Source: Roseiarcus sp963732155 (GTDB taxonomy: Bacteria; Pseudomonadota; Alphaproteobacteria; Rhizobiales; Beijerinckiaceae). Taken from it: a stretch of DNA of 64,000 nucleotides. The position numbers were made by a program, and so were the translations under genes. The stretch covers positions 124,001-188,000 of the forward strand of contig CAVSYB010000017.1 of the NCBI GenBank assembly GCA_963732155.1. The letters run 5' to 3'. This document shows positions 59,481 through 64,000 of this stretch, piece after piece. Numbering within the stretch: position 1 is the stretch's first letter; each line of letters starts with the position of its first letter. The notes under the pieces are model-generated. The model ran no database searches, was not told where the DNA came from, and saw only the letters and a program-made list of their open reading frames with translations.

Positions 59481-62066
59481 TCAACAAGTTGCGGCGCCGG
59501 TCGGCAGCAAGGCCCGACGGCGAATGACGCTCTCGCCGTCGGGAAACGCCAACGCGACGGCTTCATCCTCACTCAGCCGACCGCCTTCGCTTTTCAGGCG
59601 CTCGAACTCATGGACGCCCAGCGCCTGCGAGGCGATCGCCGCCGCATCGTCGTAGCAGGCGCGGTTCGGCGGCGCCAGGATCGCCGCCCCCGACGGGCGC
59701 AGGCCGTCGACGGCGCCGAGCAGCCGCGCGGCGTCAGCGTAACGGCCCTGGCGAGCCAGCAGGAAGGAGACATAGCAGAGCGCGGTGCGTACCGTGCCGA
59801 GGGCGCGCTTGACGCGCGGCAAGGCCGCCCGCAGCGACGACTCGGCCTCGTCGAGTTCGCCGGTTTGCGCCAGCGCGGCGGCGACGAAATTCTCGGTCAC
59901 GGCGCGGTTGAACCCGCGGATCGGCGGGTCCGCCCGCGCCAGCATTTCGCGGCCGGCGCGCACCGCCTCACGTGAATTGCGCAAGCCGACGTCGCAGCCG
60001 ACGATCATCATCTCGATCCACTCGGTCTGCGACGCGTCGCTGGCGTCGCGACTGAGCTCGAGCGTCGCACGAAGGCGGCGGCGCGCCTCGGCGAGTTCGC
60101 CGGCCCAATATTTCAGGCCGCCCGCGACGATCTCGTAGGCGACCTCGGTCCAGCGCGGCCATTGCGGATCGCGGACCGCCCTGGCCTCTGTCAGGGCGCG
60201 CCCGGCCGCGGCGAAGTCTCCGGCGTAAATGAATTGGCTGGCGGCGCCGGTCAGAGACTCGAACAATCGCTCGCCGTCGCCGATCGAGCGGAAGACGTCC
60301 GCCGCCTTCATTCCGTCTTCCGCTACGGCCCGCGTCGCGGAAGGATATAGTTTGGCGCGCGACAGACGAAACGCGGCGGCCAACACCGGGGACGTCGTGC
60401 CGTCCACCGAGGGCCCGACGGCGGCGAACAGGCTGGCCCCTTCGTCGTTGAGGCCAAGCACATGCCAGATGAAGCCGGATTCGGCCGCCAGAGCGATGGC
60501 GATTTCGCGATCGCCGTCGGGGCCGAGCGCCCAGACCGCCGCGGCGCGCAGGTTGTCGATGTCCGGCGCGAAGTCGATGGCGCGCCCGGACGACGATTTG
60601 GCGAAGCCCTGCGAGCGCAGCGTCGCAACGACCGCCAGGGCGTGCTTGCGCCGCGTCGCCGCGAGCGCGCCGACCGCCGCCAGGCGCTGCAGCGCGAAGG
60701 CGCGGGTGGTCTCCAGCAGCCGATAGCGGGGCGCCTCGCCGGTGTCGGCGATGACCAGCGATTTGTCGACCAGCGCCGAAAGATGTTCGAGCGCCGACCA
60801 TTCGTCGATCGATGGGTCGACGATGACCTGCTGCGCCGCGCCCAGCGAAAAGCCGCCGACAAAAACTCCAAGGCGGTCAAGCGCGCGCCGCTCCTCGTCG
60901 CACAGCAGGCCGTAGCTCCATTCGAGCGCTGCCGACAGCGCCCGGTGGCGCGGCAGCGCTTCTCGCGGGCCGCCGGCCAGTAGCCGCAGCCGCTCGTCCA
61001 ATCGGCTTCGCACGCCGCGCACGCCGAGCAACGAAACGCGCGCCGCCGCCAGCTCGATGGCCAGCGCGACGCCGTCGAGCCCGGCGCAGGTCTCGACGAT
61101 CTCGCCGACATTGCCTTCGTCGAGCTTGAAGCGCGCGTCGGCCGCCTGGGCGCGCGCGACGAACAACGCCACCGCGCCGTGACGCAACGCCGTAGCGGCG
61201 TCGGCGCTCGCTGGCACGGCGAGCGGGCCCAGCCGATAGACCCGCTCCTCCGGCAGCCGCAGCGGCTCCTGGCTGGTGACCAGCAGCCTGATCCCTGGCG
61301 CTCCGGCGAGGACGGCGCGGGCCAGTTCCGCGACTGCGTCTGTCAGATGCTCGCAATTGTCGAGGACCAGCAGCAGTTCCTGCCGACCCATCGCCTCGGC
61401 GAGGCCGAAGAGCGCGCATTCTTTCGGGCCGAGCGTATGGCCGAGCGCGCGCGCCACCGTCGAGACGACCAGGTCCGGCCGCTCGATCGGCGCGAGCTCC
61501 ACCAGCCATGCGCCGTCGCGCCCGGCGCCGCGCCATTCATGCGCCACCGCCTGCGCCAGACGCGTCTTGCCGATGCCTCCGGGTCCGACGACGCTGACCA
61601 GCCGACTGCCGCCGATCAGCGCCGTCAACGCCGACTTGTCGGCCTCGCGGCCGTAGAGCGCAGGAAGCCTCGGCGGCAGGTTGCCCCGCCGCGGTCGGAT
61701 TTCAGCCTCCGCCGGCCGGCCCAGCCGGACCCCCGACGTCAAGCCTGCCGCGGGCGGCTCTTCGCCCTCGATCACCGCCGCGAATTGATAGCCGCGCCCC
61801 GGCACGGTCGCGATCACGCCAGCGCCCAGCAGCTTGCGCAGCCCGAATATCTGCACCTGCAGATTGCCTTCCTCGACGGCGGCCTGCGGCCAGACGGCGT
61901 CCAGCAATTCGCTCTTGCTGACCACCCTTTTGCGCCGTTCGATCAGCGCCAACAGGACATCGAAGGCGCGCGCGCCGATTTTGGCCGGCACGCCGTCGAT
62001 CAGCAATCGACGCCGCCCCGGCTCAACCACGAACCGGTCGAAGCGGCGATCCGCAAGCGCATCCAT
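59481..62066 (-). CDS. Large winged-helix / NB-ARC ATPase / TPR-like transcriptional regulator
   Basis: 861 residues from the ATG at 62066. N-terminal OmpR/CadC-type winged helix (RRRLLIDGVPAKIGARAFDV to VPGRGYQF, about residues 18-95). Then an AAA/NB-ARC module with Walker A VVGPGGIGKT (about 158-167), LLLVLDNCEHL as Walker B and LVTSQEPLRLPEE. The remaining half is helical, TPR-like. This is the pattern of stand-alone bacterial STAND regulators that respond to an unknown ligand. The gene diverges from the repetitive surface-protein gene across a 539-bp gap, so it may control that gene. A TTG at 62099 would add 11 residues. Confidence 0.85.
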   Translation of the reverse strand: MDALADRRFDRFVVEPGRRRLLIDGVPAKIGARAFDVLLALIERRKRVVSKSELLDAVWPQAAVEEGNLQVQIFGLRKLLGAGVIATVPGRGYQFAAVIEGEEPPAAGLTSGVRLGRPAEAEIRPRRGNLPPRLPALYGREADKSALTALIGGSRLVSVVGPGGIGKTRLAQAVAHEWRGAGRDGAWLVELAPIERPDLVVSTVARALGHTLGPKECALFGLAEAMGRQELLLVLDNCEHLTDAVAELARAVLAGAPGIRLLVTSQEPLRLPEERVYRLGPLAVPASADAATALRHGAVALFVARAQAADARFKLDEGNVGEIVETCAGLDGVALAIELAAARVSLLGVRGVRSRLDERLRLLAGGPREALPRHRALSAALEWSYGLLCDEERRALDRLGVFVGGFSLGAAQQVIVDPSIDEWSALEHLSALVDKSLVIADTGEAPRYRLLETTRAFALQRLAAVGALAATRRKHALAVVATLRSQGFAKSSSGRAIDFAPDIDNLRAAAVWALGPDGDREIAIALAAESGFIWHVLGLNDEGASLFAAVGPSVDGTTSPVLAAAFRLSRAKLYPSATRAVAEDGMKAADVFRSIGDGERLFESLTGAASQFIYAGDFAAAGRALTEARAVRDPQWPRWTEVAYEIVAGGLKYWAGELAEARRRLRATLELSRDASDASQTEWIEMMIVGCDVGLRNSREAVRAGREMLARADPPIRGFNRAVTENFVAAALAQTGELDEAESSLRAALPRVKRALGTVRTALCYVSFLLARQGRYADAARLLGAVDGLRPSGAAILAPPNRACYDDAAAIASQALGVHEFERLKSEGGRLSEDEAVALAFPDGESVIRRRALLPTGAATC

Positions 62067-62605
62067 GTTTCCGTAGGCCCAGCCCGCCAGCGACGCCAAG
62101 CGCCCCGTTCCGCCGCGGGCTAGACATTCCGCCGCATCGGCCGTCTGTCAAGTATCGTCGGAAGCCGGTCGGGCCGCGAAGCGGCGCGCGCAAATCCCGC
62201 TGGCGCCGGGCATCGCGCCCGGTCGCCGCGTCAAACTCGCCGGCAACCTGGCTCAAAATTTTTAAGAAATTTTAACCATCGCGCTAATCCGCCTTAAGGA
62301 CGGCGTTTGGGCCTTATGCCTAAATAAGAAGCGGCTTACCGAACCAATGTTGAAGTAAGTGAGTCAAAGCATGTCCTTCGCCGACGAACGATCACACTAG
62401 CTTTTATTGGCGCGCGTTGCGCGCGTTCGAAGCAACGCGAATGTATAGCCGCGAAGACGCGCCGGTACTCTGACAGCTTAATCGTGCGCGGCGCGGTCGG
62501 TCGCCGGATCGCGCTTCCGCCTGGTCCGCAATCGCGCCTGCCTCATCTTGCGACATGGGTCCCCATCCGTGGGCCCGCTGACAACCTCAAAATCAGGAAA
62601 CTGCG
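62067..62605. promoter_or_regulatory. Divergent promoter region with CtrA-like half sites
   Basis: 539-bp gap between the STAND regulator and the repeat protein. At 62262-62279 it reads TTAA, six bases, then TTAACCAT. This is close to the alphaproteobacterial CtrA site TTAA-N7-TTAAC and contains its TTAACCAT half-site. Further right are AT-rich stretches and a GCGCGC-GTT-GCGCGC inverted repeat (about 62410). No coding frame fits. The CtrA assignment is by motif only; spacing is one base short. Confidence 0.4.
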
Positions 62606-64000
62606 ATGTCGACTGACACTTGGAAAGGCGGCGCTGGCGATTGGACGACTCCGGCTGACTGGCAAGGCGGCGTACCGGGAAGCGGGGACACCGCCGACAT
62701 CAACAGCGGCGACGCCACGATCTCCAGCACCGACGCCGGGATTACCGTTGCTTCGATCGACGTGGGCGCAGCATCCGCCACCCTGACGATCGCCGATCCC
62801 GGGCAGACCCAGACCGTCACCGGCGCTTTCTCCAACAGCGGCACGCTGGACGTCGACGGCGCCGGCGCCGGCGGCAGCACGCTCGATATCGAGGGGACGC
62901 TCACCAACAGCGCGGCCGGGCCCGAAGGCGTTTTCATCGGCAACGCGGCGATCACCCAGGCGACGGCGGTGTCGGTCGGCGGGCTTTCCAACACGGGCGA
63001 CATCACGCTCGCCGGCGGCTCGGCCGCCGCCACGGCCACGTTGACCCTCACGGGATCGGGAACCGACACGACGACGATCACCATGAACAGCTTCGCCGAT
63101 CTCGCGGTGACCGGCGCACTGACGTTGCAAGGCGGGACGATCGACGGCGGCACGCTGTCGGGCGGCGGTGCGATCGAAAACGCCGTCGGTTACGGCGAAA
63201 CGTTCAACGGCGTCGCGATAGCGAACGGAACGACGGTCACTGACAATAATAGTTCGGACGCGACGCTCATCGGAACCATCGCCAACAATGGCGAGATTTC
63301 CGTCCATTCGACCGGCGGCGGCTCCACTCTCTACATAGGCGGTTCGGGCGCGACCTTGAGCGGCGGCGGGACGGTCGCGCTGTCGACCGGCATCGATAAT
63401 CTCATCATCGGAGCCAGCGGCAGCAGTCAACTCGTCAACGCCAGCAACACCATCGAAGGCTCCGGCGAGATCACCGGCCTCCATTTGCTCGACAATCAGT
63501 CGGGGGCGACCATCGACGCCGATCAGTCCGCCGCCCAACTGCTCATCTATGGGCAGGCCTCCGGCACGTTGACCAACGAGGGCGCATTTGAGGCGACAAA
63601 TGGCGGGACGCTGAATCTGGAGTCCAGCGTACTCATCCAGAACCAGGGCGGCGCCAGCGGCAACGTCGAAGCCAATGGGCTCGGGTCCATCGTCGAGCTG
63701 CTCGGCGGCACGATCGTCGGCGGCACGCTGACGACGTCGGGCGGCGGCATGATCGAAACGGTCAGCAGCGCGACGCTCAACGGCGTCACGATTTCAGGCG
63801 GCTCGACCTATACCGCCAGCAACGGCAGCACCACGACCCTTTTGGGAACCATCGTCAACGACGGCGAGATTTCCGTCGATTCGACCGGCGGCGTCGCGGA
63901 TCTCGACATCGCCGCTTCCGGCGCGACCTTGACCGCCGGCGGGACCGTCGTCCTCTCGAACAACGCCAACAACTCGATCACCGGGGCGTCCGGCGCCCAT
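62606..64000 (+). CDS. Partial gene for a large repetitive surface/secreted protein
   Basis: An open frame of 465 codons from ATG to the window end without stop; the 3' part is missing. The start MSTDTWKGGAGDWTTPADWQ has the W/G-rich DxW...W..G.P pattern seen in autotransporter- and adhesin-type repeat proteins. Composition is dominated by Gly, Thr, Ser, Asn and Ala, with beta-helix-like strings (GGTIDGGTLSGGG, NNGEISVHSTGGG). No Sec signal peptide is seen at the start, so type I secretion with a C-terminal signal beyond the window is the likely route. Function is probably adhesion or biofilm matrix. Confidence 0.75.
   Translation, partial: MSTDTWKGGAGDWTTPADWQGGVPGSGDTADINSGDATISSTDAGITVASIDVGAASATLTIADPGQTQTVTGAFSNSGTLDVDGAGAGGSTLDIEGTLTNSAAGPEGVFIGNAAITQATAVSVGGLSNTGDITLAGGSAAATATLTLTGSGTDTTTITMNSFADLAVTGALTLQGGTIDGGTLSGGGAIENAVGYGETFNGVAIANGTTVTDNNSSDATLIGTIANNGEISVHSTGGGSTLYIGGSGATLSGGGTVALSTGIDNLIIGASGSSQLVNASNTIEGSGEITGLHLLDNQSGATIDADQSAAQLLIYGQASGTLTNEGAFEATNGGTLNLESSVLIQNQGGASGNVEANGLGSIVELLGGTIVGGTLTTSGGGMIETVSSATLNGVTISGGSTYTASNGSTTTLLGTIVNDGEISVDSTGGVADLDIAASGATLTAGGTVVLSNNANNSITGASGAH
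63131..64000 (+). repeat. Long tandem repeats (573 bp, 191 residues) in repetitive protein gene
   Basis: Unit 1 spans 63131-63703 and unit 2 starts at 63704 and is cut by the window end. Corresponding anchors are exactly 573 bp apart: GGTIDGGTL and GGTIVGGTL, and GTIANNGEIS and GTIVNDGEIS (GGAACC at 63272 and 63845). Repeats are diverged but in register at codon level, as in large repeat adhesins. Confidence 0.7.

Noticed and set aside
62401..62430. GCGCGC-GTT-GCGCGC inverted repeat as a terminator
   Set aside because: Loop of three bases and no T-run; simple GC alternation can arise by chance in this composition.
62543..63538. Minus-strand open frame (331 codons) at the start of the repeat protein
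   Set aside because: Antisense of a Gly/Thr/Ser-rich repeat frame. The plus frame has a recognisable W/G-rich start and exact repeat periodicity.
1..64000. CRISPR arrays, tRNA or rRNA genes, insertion sequences or phage attachment sites
   Set aside because: No regularly spaced short repeats, cloverleaf-like or rRNA-like segments, transposase motifs or flanking inverted ends were recognised by eye. A tRNAscan or ISfinder-type search was not possible.

Overview
The window is high-GC DNA with densely packed genes, many ATGA/GTGA stop-start overlaps and frequent GTG or TTG starts. Gene content points to an alphaproteobacterium, probably Hyphomicrobiales: an OpgH-type glucan synthase beside a twin-arginine beta-helix protein, a PTS-type dihydroxyacetone kinase next to sugar ABC importers, a Liv-type transporter in an aromatic operon, and a possible CtrA site. 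The exact genus cannot be read from the sequence. No rRNA, tRNA, CRISPR array or intact insertion sequence was recognised.

Layout. (1) 0-11 kb: a sugar or polyol catabolic island. A three-gene minus-strand operon (TIM-barrel isomerase and two Gfo/Idh/MocA dehydrogenases) diverges from a ribose-type ABC importer with its LacI regulator. A creatininase-family hydrolase, a membrane desaturase and an aldo/keto reductase follow. (2) 11-19.4 kb: a cytochrome c, then a compact set (RibD-like reductase, methyltransferase, glycosyltransferase, degenerate 6-pyruvoyl-tetrahydropterin-synthase-like protein, zinc-less alcohol-dehydrogenase-like protein) that looks like an unassigned pathway for a modified pterin, flavin-like or related compound. 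It is followed by an OpgH-like glucan synthase and a Tat-exported beta-helix protein. (3) 19.4-27.5 kb: an aldo/keto reductase, a DUF3095 protein with class III nucleotide cyclase hallmarks, a lipid-modification trio (FAD oxidoreductase, DUF1365, cyclopropane-fatty-acid-synthase type methyltransferase), a phosphodiesterase-like HD protein and two tandem AT-rich transmembrane proteins resembling Pycsar effectors. (4) 28-35 kb: a second sugar-catabolic island (aldo/keto reductase, epimerase, PfpI-like protein, cupin, TIM-barrel isomerase, Gfo/Idh dehydrogenase, PEP-hydrolase-like barrel), with a remnant of a metal-efflux RND pump.

(5) 35-48.6 kb: a probable 12-gene minus-strand operon. It combines an ABC importer having two different, complementarily degenerate ATPases with a complete dedicated phosphorelay (EI, HPr, DhaM, DhaL, DhaK) for dihydroxyacetone phosphorylation. 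It diverges from a second permease pair across a perfect 12-bp inverted repeat, the likely operator. The likely logic is uptake of a polyol or ketose, oxidation to dihydroxyacetone, and PEP-driven phosphorylation to DHAP. (6) 48.7-58.1 kb: a TonB-like protein and an aromatic ring-cleavage operon (VOC extradiol dioxygenase, GalB-type hydratase, GalC-type aldolase, 4,5-dihydroxyphthalate-decarboxylase-like protein) joined to LivKHMG without LivF. (7) 58.3-64 kb: 3-methyladenine glycosylase, a SnoaL-like protein, a large winged-helix/NB-ARC/TPR regulator, and the start of a very repetitive surface protein that runs off the window end.

Positions come from reading the sequence. Family names are from motif recognition without database searches.
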